Below are positions 1 through 11,700 of a DNA stretch of 64,000 nucleotides, one piece after another (position 1 is the stretch's first letter; every line of letters starts with the position of its first letter). The translations under genes and the position numbers were made by a program. Source of the DNA: Piromyces finnis (lineage: Eukaryota > Neocallimastigomycota > Neocallimastigomycetes > Neocallimastigales > Neocallimastigaceae); assembly GCA_002104945.1 (NCBI GenBank), contig MCFH01000020.1:558001-622000 (forward strand), read 5' to 3'. The notes below the pieces were generated by a model. It was given only the letters and a program-made list of their open reading frames with translations. It was not told the origin of the DNA and searched no databases.

Positions 1-1272
1 TTCTTAGCTACGTTTAAAACTAAACCAAGAAGCGCTAGCGAAGAAAATAATGAAGAAAATGAAGATAATGAAATTAGCGAAGAAGAAGTTTCTACCAAAG
101 AAATTTGGGAATCCGCTATTTTTAAGGTGGGAGATGATTGTAGACAAGATATTCTTTCTTTACAATTAATTGCTATCTTTAAGAGCATTTTTGTAAAAGA
201 TGATTTAGATATGTATTTATATCCATATAGAGTTGTTGCTACTGATACTGGAGTAATTTTTTCTTTTCTTTTCTTTTTTTATTATAAATAATTATTTAAT
301 TAAATGTTATTAATTTAAAATTTATTATTATGTATTATATAGTGTGGTGTTATTGAATGTATTCCAAACTCTATTTCTAGAGATCAAATGGGTAGAGAAA
401 AAGTTAACAGTTTATATGAGTAAGTCTTAAACAATAAGAAATATTGTTATTGTTATTAATTTTATAAATAATTTGTAACATAATTATTAATGATTTTTTG
501 AATATTATTTATTAAAAAATAGTTATTATGTTGTAAAGTTTGGTCATGCTGATACTGTTAGTTATCAAAAAGCTAGAGCCAATTTTATAAGAAGTTTAGC
601 AGCATATTCTTTAGTCTTATATATGCTTCAAATTAAGGATAGACATAATGGTAATATTATGTTTGATAGCGAAGGTTATATTATTCATATTGGTAAGAAC
701 CCCTTTTTATTTTACTTTTTTTTAAAACTAAATTTGTAGTGTTTATAATTTATTAATAATACATATTAATTGTATAAAAAACAGATTTCGGTTTTATTCT
801 TGATATTTCACCTGGTGGTATTAATTTCGAAAATGTTCCATTTAAATTAACATCTGAAATGCTTGAAGTAATGAGAACTGAAATTGAATCACAACCATAT
901 GAATGGTTCTGTGAATTATGTATTCGTGGTTATTTAGCTATTAGGTAAGTAATTATTGTATTATAAAGAGTATAAGCAATTATATTAATTAGGCTTTTAT
1001 AATTTCTTTTTAATATTAAATTAAATTATATTTATAGACCATATGCTACTCAAATTATTGAAATGGTTTCTTTAATGCAAGAATCAGGTTTACCTTGCTT
1101 TAGAGGAGAAGTTACTCTTAAAAAGTTAAAGAGTCGTTTCCAATTAGATCTTACAGAACAACAAGCTGCTGAATTCATGTCAGAAAAAATTCAACAAAGT
1201 AAACAAAATATTCGTAGTGTTGCATACGATCACTTCCAAAAGATTCAAAACGAAATTCCATATCATAGATAA
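1..1272 (+). CDS. STT4: Phosphatidylinositol 4-kinase III alpha, C-terminal part (5' end outside window)
   Basis: The kinase phosphorylates phosphatidylinositol at the 4 position at the plasma membrane. Five exons join in frame: 1-252, 343-419, 523-692, 785-944 and 1038-1272 (298 codons with the stop). The joined protein shows the end of the PI3/PI4-kinase N lobe (KVGDDCRQD), the GCGVIEC stretch, the catalytic loop DRHNGNIM and the DFGF activation motif. The C-terminal tail (SGLPCFRGE, then a long helix) is typical of PI4K III alpha rather than beta. An acidic Glu/Asn-rich insert precedes KVGDD near the left edge. All four introns are short, AT-rich and GT-AG. The family assignment is strong; the N-terminal bulk lies upstream of the window. 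Confidence 0.93.
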
Positions 1273-1457
1273 ATATTCAATTTCATTTATATATATATTC
1301 TAATACAATAACAAACCAATAAATAATACCTATAATAACAATAACAAAAACAAAACCAACAATAAAACAAAAGTTATAATTGATTGTTAATATATTTTAT
1401 TATTTATTAACAATAAAAAAAAATTAATTATATATAAACGTTTTCTTTTTTTAATCT

Positions 1458-1497
<40 letters not shown>

Positions 1498-2192
1498 GTA
1501 AAAACATAGTAGTTTTTAAGGAATATAAAAAATCAAAAAATATAAAGTTTTTAAATAATAATTATCATAATTTATAAAAATAATAATTACAGATATTTGA
1601 TTTTAATAACAAAGATCTTTAATAATAAAAATTAAAAAAAAAAAAAACAAATAACTAATATTTTTTTTTAAAAAAAAAAATAAAAAATAATAAAAAATAG
1701 TTTTAAATATAAATATTATAATATTATCACTGTATATCCAAATAAATATATATATATATAAACAAACAAAAAAATTCCTTTACAATTATTCTTAAAGTAT
1801 ATGAATTAATTTTTAAATTAGTTAAACAATAATTAATATATATTAATTTTTAAAATTTTTTTTATTATTTTATAATTATTTTTTTAGTAAAAAAATATTA
1901 AATATTCTAATATTTTTAGTTAGGAATATAAATAAATATGTATTTTAAATTTTCTTTTTCTTTTCTTTCTTTTTTTTTTTTTTAAAGAAAAAGGATGAAA
2001 AATGTTAAAAAAAAAAAAAAAAATTAAAATAATGGATAATAATAAAATAAAATACTTTATACTATTGAATATAATAGAATTAAAAAACTGTATTTTTATA
2101 TTTATAAAATATATTTTTTAATAATATATTAAAAATTTAAAAATATGTTATATATAATTGAAAATTTTGTAATACTTGTTTTACTTTTTTTT
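1273..2192. other. Convergent intergenic region between STT4 and NUP188
   Basis: This stretch lies between two convergent genes, so it should carry both 3' UTRs. It contains an (AAT)n run near 1465-1495 and several A and T homopolymers. I see no coding signal. Confidence 0.6.
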
Positions 2193-5100
2193 TTAATTGA
2201 CACTTTTTTCATGAACCTTTAAGAATTCCCATAATTTTTTCAAAAATTCTTGATCAACACCCTTTAATTTACATTTTTGGTTCTTAAGTTCATTAGCTTC
2301 GGATTTGATTTCAATCTTAGTTTGATAAGATTGATTTTGTGAACGGAGAATTAATGCAATTTGAGTCACTAAGATTAAGATGGTATGTTCAAATATAAAG
2401 ATGATATCATTGATTATTTCTTGATTTCTTTCAGCAGAATTATTTTTATGATCACTATAATAATCGTATAATATTTGACATTGACTAAGACAATCTAACA
2501 TAGTTCCAAAGGAGCATGGTCCATAAGTATTCATCGTTGGTGCTAATATAGTTAAATTATCATCCCATTGTGTGTAGGATTCTTTTAGAATAAAATTGGC
2601 ATTAGAAAATACTCTAAAACAAGCCAATAAGTTTCTTACAGATTTTATAATTAAATATTCAATATTTTCTATAAATGGTGTAGATATAGTTGATCTCTTA
2701 TTATTCTTTGATTTCTTTAAAATGGATTTTAAATTTACGTCATCCTTTCCATTATTATCATTCTTTTTCGAGGTTAATGATGCTGTTTCAGTTTTCTTTT
2801 CTTCAGTTTCTTCAACAAATTTAATTGATTTAGTATTATTTAATTCTTTTTCTTCATTTGAACATGGAACAGCACGGTTTGATAATATCCTGGTATGTTG
2901 AAGTAAGTAAATCAAATTTTGGAATAAATTAAGAGAATTTGAAATAAATATGTATAATATTGGTGGTAAATTAAGGTTTGTGTATTTATTACAACATTGG
3001 CCCAATTGATAACCTAATTCTGTAATTTTTACGATTTCTTCTAATTGACCATAAGTAATAGATTCATTATCAGTAATTTCTAGTGATTTTATAATTTGAT
3101 TTTCATAAATACCCATAAATCCAATTACTTCTCGTATAAAGTTTTGATTGTAGCGAAGATTATTGAGCATACTTATAGTAATTGAATTGATTAAACACCA
3201 TATTTGATGTAATGGATTTCTCTTTTTTTCACTGCCATTAATAATATATGGTTCAAGATTACCTTTTTGAATAACTGGTGATAAAGAATTATTAGTAAAT
3301 ATGGTAATACAACCTTCTAATGCAAGTCTTTCCGAACCAGCTGCATAATTTGAGAAGGCTTGAATGACATATAAAACTGTTTTTGTAATAACAGGATCAT
3401 CATTGATGGATGTTGAAATAGAAGTACAAAACACATTAAGTAATAATTGTATAATGTTATATCTTTGAACAATTGGTAACCAGATAGATGAATTTAATCC
3501 ATAATCAGAATGAATAAGTTCTGTAATTAAGGATGATACAATTCTAATATCATTGGAATCTCCTTGATAATTATTCTCAGCAAGACTTCTTAACATTGGT
3601 CCATAGAATGAGCAAATAATTGGGAATAATGTGTGACAAGAACTCTTTAAATTACAATCAATAGTTAATTTATTTTTATTTATTATTAATTTATAACTAC
3701 GTAAGGTGAAATAAATTAATGAAAATAAGGATATATAGTAGGAGCGATCAGTAACTTGTCCAAATTCATAAGTGGTAAATGTATTACTTTGTTGAAGGGA
3801 TAATATTAAAAGGGTTAGTAATGATTTAACATCTTCAATTTTAATTTCAGTTAATGATGTTTCTTTTTCGAGCATACTCTTCCATTTATTCGTTAAGAAT
3901 AATAAAAGGAAACAAAGTTCTGATCTAGAAGAATAATCTTTATCTTGACCATAGCTTTTCATTTTTTCAGCGATAATTTGAATAAAACTAAATAATGTAA
4001 TGAAAGGTTTTTTAGTAGAAACTGTCCAGAAGGAATCACCAAGATGTGCAGATGATAATTCAATAAAACACTTCCATGATTTTAAGAGATTATATTGTGC
4101 ATCTAATATGGAGAGTTTATGGTTTAATAAACATATTCTTAAAAGTAAATTGGATTGTTCATTAATCTTTTCGTTAACATCAACAAAGCAAAACTTTGAA
4201 TTAATTAATTGTATATCAAATAAAAATCTATCACCATAATCTCTTTTATTAAATTTAAGACTTCCACTAATAGCATTGTCATCATTAGATTCCATAGCAT
4301 CATCATTAACGGTTTTATCAGAATTTTCAACGTTTGAGAATGAATTTAATTCAATAGAAGGACAAGCCAGTTTCCATTCGTCATATACTCTTAATAACTG
4401 ACTTTTATCAAAAGATAAAGTAAAAAGACTTTCTAACCACGTTTTATAGGATTGTTCTTTAATGATTTTATTAAATAAGTTCTTAAAGTTGTTTGATGTT
4501 TTAGATAATGGGTCCTTTTCATTTTTGGATTGATGATTTAAGCATAAATGAAGTTCCATTGCTAAAATACGAAGAATATATGAGTTAATGATATAATGAT
4601 TAGAGATAGATTTTGTAGTTTCATTCCAAGTAGATACTAATTGTCCATTTTGGTTAATGGATAAAGAGAAATCATCGGAGTTTTCTTTGTAAGATTTGAA
4701 AATTAAATTACTGAATTTAGTCCAAATATCTTGTTTTCTTAATTTTTCTAGAATTGCATAATAATTTAATGCATTTTGCCATAATAAATCAAGAAGTTTA
4801 TAAATTAGTAATATTATATCTAATTTTGTCTTGTAAAATTCTTCGTTCTTTTCCAATGCTTTAATAATAGCGGAAAGAATTGATTTACTATTAATTTCAT
4901 CATTTTTAGTTGCTGATTTTTTATCTTTTGATTTTTCGTCTTCTTTTTCTTTAAAAGTACTACTTCCAATCTTAAAACGATCAATATTTCCTGTTAATAA
5001 TATTTTTGCTAATCCATGTTGAACTTGAATTATTGATATCATTAATGTCCAGAGAGAAGTATGTAAAGCATCAGACTGACCATCGTCCAATATAATATCT

Positions 5101-7976
5101 ATATATTGCTTACATAAAGTACTAGTAAAGTAACCCACAAATGATGGTCTATTTTTACCCCATTGGGCTGTTGCAATACATAATTCATTTAATGTTTCAA
5201 TGGCGTTAGTACATAAATGAACATTATATTCATAATTAGCATAAGAAGCAATAATTGTAATTAATTCAGCTTCGTTTTTGTATACAATTCTATCGAGTAA
5301 TGCTTGTTCTAAGAATGATATTACATTTGGATAACAATATCTTCTATATTGAATGAGATACTTAACAAACTTAAAACTAGATATAATTAATTTTTCTAAC
5401 TCTTGGGCTTCTTTTATTTGATTCTTTAAGTAGAATGATTTAATTGTTTCTTGACCAGTACCGATTACATTTAATAATGGTGTTAAATGATAAAGTGTTC
5501 CATTCAATAAGAATGTATTAATAATAGAATTTTGAAGCATTTTAAATGAAATATTTTTTTTTATACCCATATCTCCTTGATTATTATTCTCAATTTTTGA
5601 AAAGGAATTTTGTTTAATAGATTCATTTATATTAGTGTTTGTTTTTTTTGTATAGAAAGGTGACTTTTCTAATATAGTATTGAATATATGAAGAATTTGA
5701 AGACCAATTTTAAATTTCTCCATGTTATTGACATATCTCCAAGTATCATAACATGGGAAAACATCACTTTGTAAATAAGAAATACTCCAATATAATACTT
5801 CTAATTTCATATTATATAATTCAGAATCCATATCTTGAGTTTGTTGTTGAATTTCACTTATGGCTGTATTTATTAAATCTAAAAAGGCTAAAGTAATTGG
5901 ATATTTGCCATCTGTCATTTCTTTTGATTGAAGGAGACGTTGGAGACCACCATTATTGGATTGATTTCTAATTTTTTTAACACCATCAAGTGCATAGAAT
6001 GATAGACGTGGTATAATTGTTGATTGATATAAGAATGTCCAAATTTCATGAGAATGACTTGGTAAGAATGCCTTTAAGCAATAAATACATGATGTTATTA
6101 AATTCTCTGGTGGGTTATCTAATGTTACTGATCGATTTAATACTCTAATGATTTTACCTATCATTTCAGTTTTAAGAAGTGATTTTGTTTTAGTGAATTC
6201 AGAGAAATGGTATATAAGTTCAGATCCAGCTTCTTTACATTCAGATAAGATAGTTTTTAAAAGTTGTAATATTAAAGTAACAGTAACAATTTTTGATTGT
6301 TCTAAATTAGTTTCATTATCATATACAATTGGCATTTGGAGGAAGTTTTCAATAATACAAAAGAAGAAATGCCATGCTGAGTAATTATATTGCCATTGAA
6401 TAATATATGGTAATGAAGATGAAACTAATCTACCCATAGTTTCTCCTGCTATCATAAATTTCCAATTATCATTTATATCTGGAATCACTATTTGATCTCT
6501 TTTAGTTACATAAGTTTGTCCATTAATAACATAATTATCTAATCTTGTGTTATCAATAATATTAGTAAATGTTGGAACTTCACATAAATATTGGAATACT
6601 GCCATTGCAGCCTTTGGACCTGATGCTAATGAATTTAATAAGCGAATGAATAAATTGAATTGGGCAGGGAATCTTGCTCTTGATATATCTAAGAATGATC
6701 TTCTTTCTTCATGGAAAAAGTCTTCTGTCCAAAATTGATTACATAATTCAACTTGTTTATTATAGAGTTCTATTGTGCATTCTACAAAAGTGTCAAAATC
6801 AGATATATTTTGAATTTCAAAACCTACCATGATTATAGTAAAAAATCCTTTTAAAACACTTTTATAACCAATAGAAATATCTTCATTTTCAGCATAACAT
6901 GGTCCCTTTAATGCATGTAATAAATATTCAAAAACATTACATTGACTTGCACGAATAGCTTGAATGATAGCAACTTCTGAATCGTCTTTTGGCTTTAAGA
7001 AATTTGCTAATTCTTCGTATTCACCTTCTAAGCTTGATTGCTGTTCTTCCAAATATTGGGATATTCTGGAGAGAAAAGCTGCCCAAGCAATAAAGATTGG
7101 TCCAACATTTTCTTGATAATTTATTTTTTGTATAATATTATGAAGTTCAATAATATGTTTTGGAGATGAGAACAAATGGGTTTCAACAGGTGGTGATGGC
7201 AAAATAATATCGTCTAATACAGTTTCTAAATGTAATATTTCAATAAAGACAATAATGGCTAAATGACTAACATAGTTTGATAATTCTAAAGATTCTTTAT
7301 CAAATTTAGCTTGATTATTTTGTTTTAATCCGAATTTTGTTTCAATTAAAATATTAATGATTTTTATTACTTGCTTTGGATTACACATTACTCTTGAATA
7401 ATAAATTAAAAATAAAATTTTTAATAAACATTTTTGTTCTACCAAATTTTGTTTAACCCATGTTGTGGATTTATTCCAATTTGATGCAAATGATTCTGGA
7501 ATTGAACTTAAAGCTGTTTTTTGATATTGAGATAAAATATTATTTATGAATTTATCATCTTTCAATAATTGATCTACTACCTTTTTTGCCAATTCTTGAT
7601 GAATATTTGATTCAGATTCATCTTCTATACTTTGAAATATAGCAATAATTAAATTTAATAAACTTGTTCTTTCTTGAAAGTAATGATTTATAATATCATC
7701 AATGACAATCTCAATCGAAATTTCTGAATTTGTATTGTATCCCAATTCTTGATAATATTCATAACATTTTAATTCATCCAATTTTAAAATATCACTTGCC
7801 TTTAAAATTGCAGTTTGAACATTTTTATTTTTTGCTGATTTTAAAGTTGTTTCTAATTTTGTTTTACTTTCCTTTGACTTTCCTTTGAAAGAGTCTAATA
7901 CGATCTTTAGGTCATCTAAAATTCCTAAAATTATTGGTTCAATTTGTTTTTGGGTATGATTAAGTGATTCAAACAA
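2193..7976 (-). CDS. NUP188: Nucleoporin NUP188 orthologue (scaffold of the nuclear pore inner ring)
   Basis: NUP188 is a large alpha-solenoid scaffold protein of the nuclear pore inner ring. The open frame of about 1,927 codons has no intron. Recognition rests on a middle block resembling animal NUP188: WQYNYSAWHFFFCIIEN, then ITSCIYCLKAFLP, then GKYPITLAFLDLINTAI and a YDTWRYV motif. The N-terminal third carries RFPAQFNLFIRLLNSLASGP. Length is close to the family range (human about 1,750). The first codon of the open frame, at 7974-7976, is TTG and not ATG. The frame continues a little upstream to a stop near 8015 without any ATG, and the next in-frame Met is about 200 codons in. A short 5' exon upstream of 7976 is therefore likely but was not located. 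Acidic and Lys-rich linkers near residues 1,050 and 1,770 look disordered. Confidence 0.88.
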   Translation of the reverse strand: MFESLNHTQKQIEPIILGILDDLKIVLDSFKGKSKESKTKLETTLKSAKNKNVQTAILKASDILKLDELKCYEYYQELGYNTNSEISIEIVIDDIINHYFQERTSLLNLIIAIFQSIEDESESNIHQELAKKVVDQLLKDDKFINNILSQYQKTALSSIPESFASNWNKSTTWVKQNLVEQKCLLKILFLIYYSRVMCNPKQVIKIINILIETKFGLKQNNQAKFDKESLELSNYVSHLAIIVFIEILHLETVLDDIILPSPPVETHLFSSPKHIIELHNIIQKINYQENVGPIFIAWAAFLSRISQYLEEQQSSLEGEYEELANFLKPKDDSEVAIIQAIRASQCNVFEYLLHALKGPCYAENEDISIGYKSVLKGFFTIIMVGFEIQNISDFDTFVECTIELYNKQVELCNQFWTEDFFHEERRSFLDISRARFPAQFNLFIRLLNSLASGPKAAMAVFQYLCEVPTFTNIIDNTRLDNYVINGQTYVTKRDQIVIPDINDNWKFMIAGETMGRLVSSSLPYIIQWQYNYSAWHFFFCIIENFLQMPIVYDNETNLEQSKIVTVTLILQLLKTILSECKEAGSELIYHFSEFTKTKSLLKTEMIGKIIRVLNRSVTLDNPPENLITSCIYCLKAFLPSHSHEIWTFLYQSTIIPRLSFYALDGVKKIRNQSNNGGLQRLLQSKEMTDGKYPITLAFLDLINTAISEIQQQTQDMDSELYNMKLEVLYWSISYLQSDVFPCYDTWRYVNNMEKFKIGLQILHIFNTILEKSPFYTKKTNTNINESIKQNSFSKIENNNQGDMGIKKNISFKMLQNSIINTFLLNGTLYHLTPLLNVIGTGQETIKSFYLKNQIKEAQELEKLIISSFKFVKYLIQYRRYCYPNVISFLEQALLDRIVYKNEAELITIIASYANYEYNVHLCTNAIETLNELCIATAQWGKNRPSFVGYFTSTLCKQYIDIILDDGQSDALHTSLWTLMISIIQVQHGLAKILLTGNIDRFKIGSSTFKEKEDEKSKDKKSATKNDEINSKSILSAIIKALEKNEEFYKTKLDIILLIYKLLDLLWQNALNYYAILEKLRKQDIWTKFSNLIFKSYKENSDDFSLSINQNGQLVSTWNETTKSISNHYIINSYILRILAMELHLCLNHQSKNEKDPLSKTSNNFKNLFNKIIKEQSYKTWLESLFTLSFDKSQLLRVYDEWKLACPSIELNSFSNVENSDKTVNDDAMESNDDNAISGSLKFNKRDYGDRFLFDIQLINSKFCFVDVNEKINEQSNLLLRICLLNHKLSILDAQYNLLKSWKCFIELSSAHLGDSFWTVSTKKPFITLFSFIQIIAEKMKSYGQDKDYSSRSELCFLLLFLTNKWKSMLEKETSLTEIKIEDVKSLLTLLILSLQQSNTFTTYEFGQVTDRSYYISLFSLIYFTLRSYKLIINKNKLTIDCNLKSSCHTLFPIICSFYGPMLRSLAENNYQGDSNDIRIVSSLITELIHSDYGLNSSIWLPIVQRYNIIQLLLNVFCTSISTSINDDPVITKTVLYVIQAFSNYAAGSERLALEGCITIFTNNSLSPVIQKGNLEPYIINGSEKKRNPLHQIWCLINSITISMLNNLRYNQNFIREVIGFMGIYENQIIKSLEITDNESITYGQLEEIVKITELGYQLGQCCNKYTNLNLPPILYIFISNSLNLFQNLIYLLQHTRILSNRAVPCSNEEKELNNTKSIKFVEETEEKKTETASLTSKKNDNNGKDDVNLKSILKKSKNNKRSTISTPFIENIEYLIIKSVRNLLACFRVFSNANFILKESYTQWDDNLTILAPTMNTYGPCSFGTMLDCLSQCQILYDYYSDHKNNSAERNQEIINDIIFIFEHTILILVTQIALILRSQNQSYQTKIEIKSEANELKNQKCKLKGVDQEFLKKLWEFLKVHEKSVN

Positions 7977-8019
7977 TTCAAATATACTTTGAATTGTTCT
8001 TTTGAATATTAATAGTTTA

Positions 8020-8917
8020 TATTATGATATATTAAAAATTTGTATTGAAAAATATATATTAAAATTAGTGAATAAACAATAATATAAAACAATATGTATC
8101 AATATTATTAGTCTAATTTATATTTATAATAGTTGGAAAAAATGTTAAGTATTGCTTTCATTTATTAATTTTTTAATCACATTTATAGTATTAAATATTT
8201 AATTTAGTAATTAGCAAAGATTTTGGATATATTTTTTAATTTTTATTGATATATTATTATCATTATTATCATTATTTTTATTTTTATTATAACACATTTT
8301 TACTTTTATTGAAATATTTTAACATTATTTTGAGATGAATATAAAATTTAAATTTATTGATTTATACCTTTTCTTCGTATCTGAATTTACCATTTTTATT
8401 AATTTATTTATATATTTTTATTATTTTTATACTTTTTAATGTTTAGTATTTATCTTTTCTTTTTCCTTAATGTCTTAATACATAGTTAGTTTAAAAAATG
8501 GAAAAAGAAATAAAAATAATTCTATTAAAAATATGTAAAATAAAATAATTTTCTAAAAAACAATTAATATTATATAAAAAAAAAAAAATAATTAATAAAT
8601 GTTAAATAGAATAATATTATATTTTTTATGTTTGTATTTTACACTTTATTATTAGATTGTGAAAATTTAAAAGATGATTGGCTATTCATTTCTGAATAAT
8701 ACATTTTCTCAAATAATAAAAATTTCTTGTAGTAGATTTCATATTAAAGAAATATTTAAATTTATTTTAAATACATTCATTAAAATAATTACAATGTGGC
8801 TAATGATAACATGTACAAATCTTCGTATTATAAGAAATATTAATCTTTATTAAATTTTTTATCTTTAAATTTTAATTTTTTTCAAAATTCCTATTCTTTT
8901 TTTTTTTTTTTTTTTTT
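8020..8917. other. AT-rich region upstream of NUP188
   Basis: This should hold the NUP188 promoter and its missing first exon, plus the 3' UTR of the next gene. I see only AT-rich sequence and homopolymers, and could not identify an ATG exon with confidence. Confidence 0.5.
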
Positions 8918-10706
8918 TTAATAATAATTCAATATTATTGCTTCAAATAAATTATAATAATATGATAGTTCTTGTTCATATTTTATTTCATTAGGTTCAG
9001 TACTGTTTCTTGATGAAAATCCATTTGATAGATCTTTAATATCTTTTAATACATTGATCCATTCAGATTTATGTTCATTAGTAAGTGGATGGTCAATTAT
9101 AAAACTCTGTATTAAAAGTAACAGAATATGTATAACTACTAAATAACCTTTACAAGATAAATCTCTTGGTATAAAATTTAAACAGTATGCTAATATTTTA
9201 TCTTCATCAAATTTAAAATGTAATGGGACAACTCTTCTTCCTTCATAATTACATTTATTTTGAAGAATTCTTTCTATTACACCTTGTTTAATTTTAATAT
9301 CAATTATAGTCTTAGAAATAAATATTAAAGAAAAGGCGATAATTAATATTATAAAGTATTTATCATCTATTTCATAAATTTATAATAATATTTAAAACAT
9401 CTTACTTCAATAAAAGGAATCAACATTCCTTCAGTAATATTCGATTTTATTAAATTAATTATATCCTCTCTATTGATTAAATAATTTTTATCATTTTTTG
9501 ATGATTTTGGTTTGGTATAACTATACAGTGATATCTAGATGTTATATGAAAATTATTATTGTTATTATTATTTAGTTATTAGGAAAATAAAAAGTATATT
9601 TATTATCGATAATTACAAGATAAATTAGTAATTGGATATCCGATTGAATAAAAGATATTTGTTCATAATCGTAATATGTTGTATAATCAAACAATTCACA
9701 AATATTTTTTATTAATTTACTTAACGATACTTTTTTAATAATCCTATAAAGAAGAGTTTTTTTCATTAAACCTATTTAAATTATATATAAAAATTATTAA
9801 TATTAATATATATAATGTGATTAATCATGACTAATTCATTGATAATTTGATTTACTTTGATTTTGCTGGATGTCATTTTTTAATATTGATATTATTGTAT
9901 GGAAAAATATATATATAATTTCGGGCTAAATATATTTATAATAAGAGCAAAAAAAAAAAATAATAATAAAAGTTATAATTTTATTAACATATAAACATTT
10001 ATATTAATATTATAAATTCCACTTACTTTTTCGATTTTTCTTGTTTCTTTATAATTTACAATATTGAAGAAAACTTTATTAATCTGTATTTTATTTTATT
10101 AAATATTTTTATTATAATTTCCTAAATAAAAATAATTATTTTATTATTATTATTTCTATTAAAAAATACCTCCTCCATAACTTCATTTGGTTCATCTTCT
10201 TTATTTAATTTTTCATAGCCTTCAATCTTATATATTAAAAAATAAATTAATTTATTATTATTATTTTTTTTTTTTAAAAAATTGTATAATGAAAGATTAA
10301 ATTTACATTTCCTAATGAATTCATCACTATATAAATGATATTATTAAAATATAAAGATTCGTCTTCATTTGCCAAAAATTCAAATGGTAGTTCTTTATTT
10401 AAATTGATTTTTCTATCTTTTTGTAATATATCATAATTAAATACATTGGGTATCTGAGATATATTTTGAACTATATTACATGATTCATTTATAATTTCTT
10501 CTTCTCTACAATTAAGACAAGTATTCAATAAAAGTTCAATTATTTCTCTTTTAAGGAAATAAAAGTTATTTTCATTTAATATATAAAAACATTAATAATT
10601 TAATTTATAATTTAATTCAATTATATAATTTTTAAACGGAATTTCAATTAAAATTTCAACACAAACTAAATTCTATTCTACAATTATTACTATATAGTTG
10701 TAAAAT

Positions 10707-10772
<66 letters not shown>

Positions 10773-11201
10773 GCATTATATTTATCTATCGTATATTTTT
10801 ATTATTAACTTTAGTCTTTTTTTTTTTTTTAATAATTAAATAAAAACTAACTTATTTGGATATGAGTTTACAGAATTAAATGCTTGGAGCAATGGAAATA
10901 TTGATAAATCTATTTTAATTGAGATTATAAAGGAAATAGAACAATGATAATGAATAATAAAATTTTCAACTTTTTGCATATTTAATACAAAACATATATG
11001 CTATTATTGTTATTGCATTATGTAAATTTTACAATGATTTTCTTCAAAGAAGTTTTCTATTAGATTTTGTTGCTGATATGTATATGGCCTTCCTTGAACT
11101 GTTTCCTTAAAATTTATATTAAAATCTTCATTTTCATTAAATAATTCATTTTTTTCTATCACTGTGATTTGAATATCTGTCGAACGTAGATTCTTTCTCA
11201 T
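8918..11201 (-). CDS. Unrecognised multi-exon gene
   Basis: I do not recognise this protein. A chain of exons with sensible GT-AG junctions can be followed on the minus strand. It starts at an ATG at 11199-11201 (MRKNLRSTDIQITVIEK) and continues through pieces near 10970-10855, 10545-10310, 10240-10170, 10090-10030, 9745-9575 and 9535-9405. It ends with a long last exon of about 400 nt that stops at 8918-8920. The last exon encodes CKGYLVVIHILLLLIQSF, then KSEWINVLKDIKDL and a C-terminus ILNYY. The earlier exon carries LLLNTCLNCREEEII and ELPFEFLANEDESLYF. Hydrophobic heptad-like helices suggest an alpha-helical, HEAT-like protein, but that is inference. A poly-T tract of about 50 bases (10711-10760) sits in one intron. 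Exon borders between 9780 and 10030 are uncertain. A longer open frame reaching 11294 begins with TTG, so I chose the ATG at 11201. Confidence 0.5.
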
Positions 11202-11700
11202 TTTATATAAATAAATTATTATGTTATTTTTATTAAATATTAAATTTTTATAATTAAAAACTAAATTTTGAAATTTAAAGATTTCTCTTTCCAATTTTTT
11301 TTTTTTTTTAAATTATTTATAAACTTAAATAATTTCTAATTTTAAATGTGTAATATGAAAGCCTCATTTTTAACTAATTAATGTTATATTTTGGAAATAT
11401 CTTAAAAGTAAAAATAATATAATGCCACATATTTTATTATTGATATTTTTTAATATATATTAAAAAAATATAAAATTGAAAATTAGAACATTGAAAAGTT
11501 TGAAATATTTTAAAATTTATAAAAATAACTTTTATTATTATTTTTATTTTTCTATTATTTATTTATTTTATTTTTATTTTTATTTTTTAGTAATTATATA
11601 TTATTTTAATAAAGAGGATGCTCGATAATAGTATTCAATTCCTTATACATATCACTACAAATATATATGCAATTTTGGTTAACAAATATTAATTATTAAT

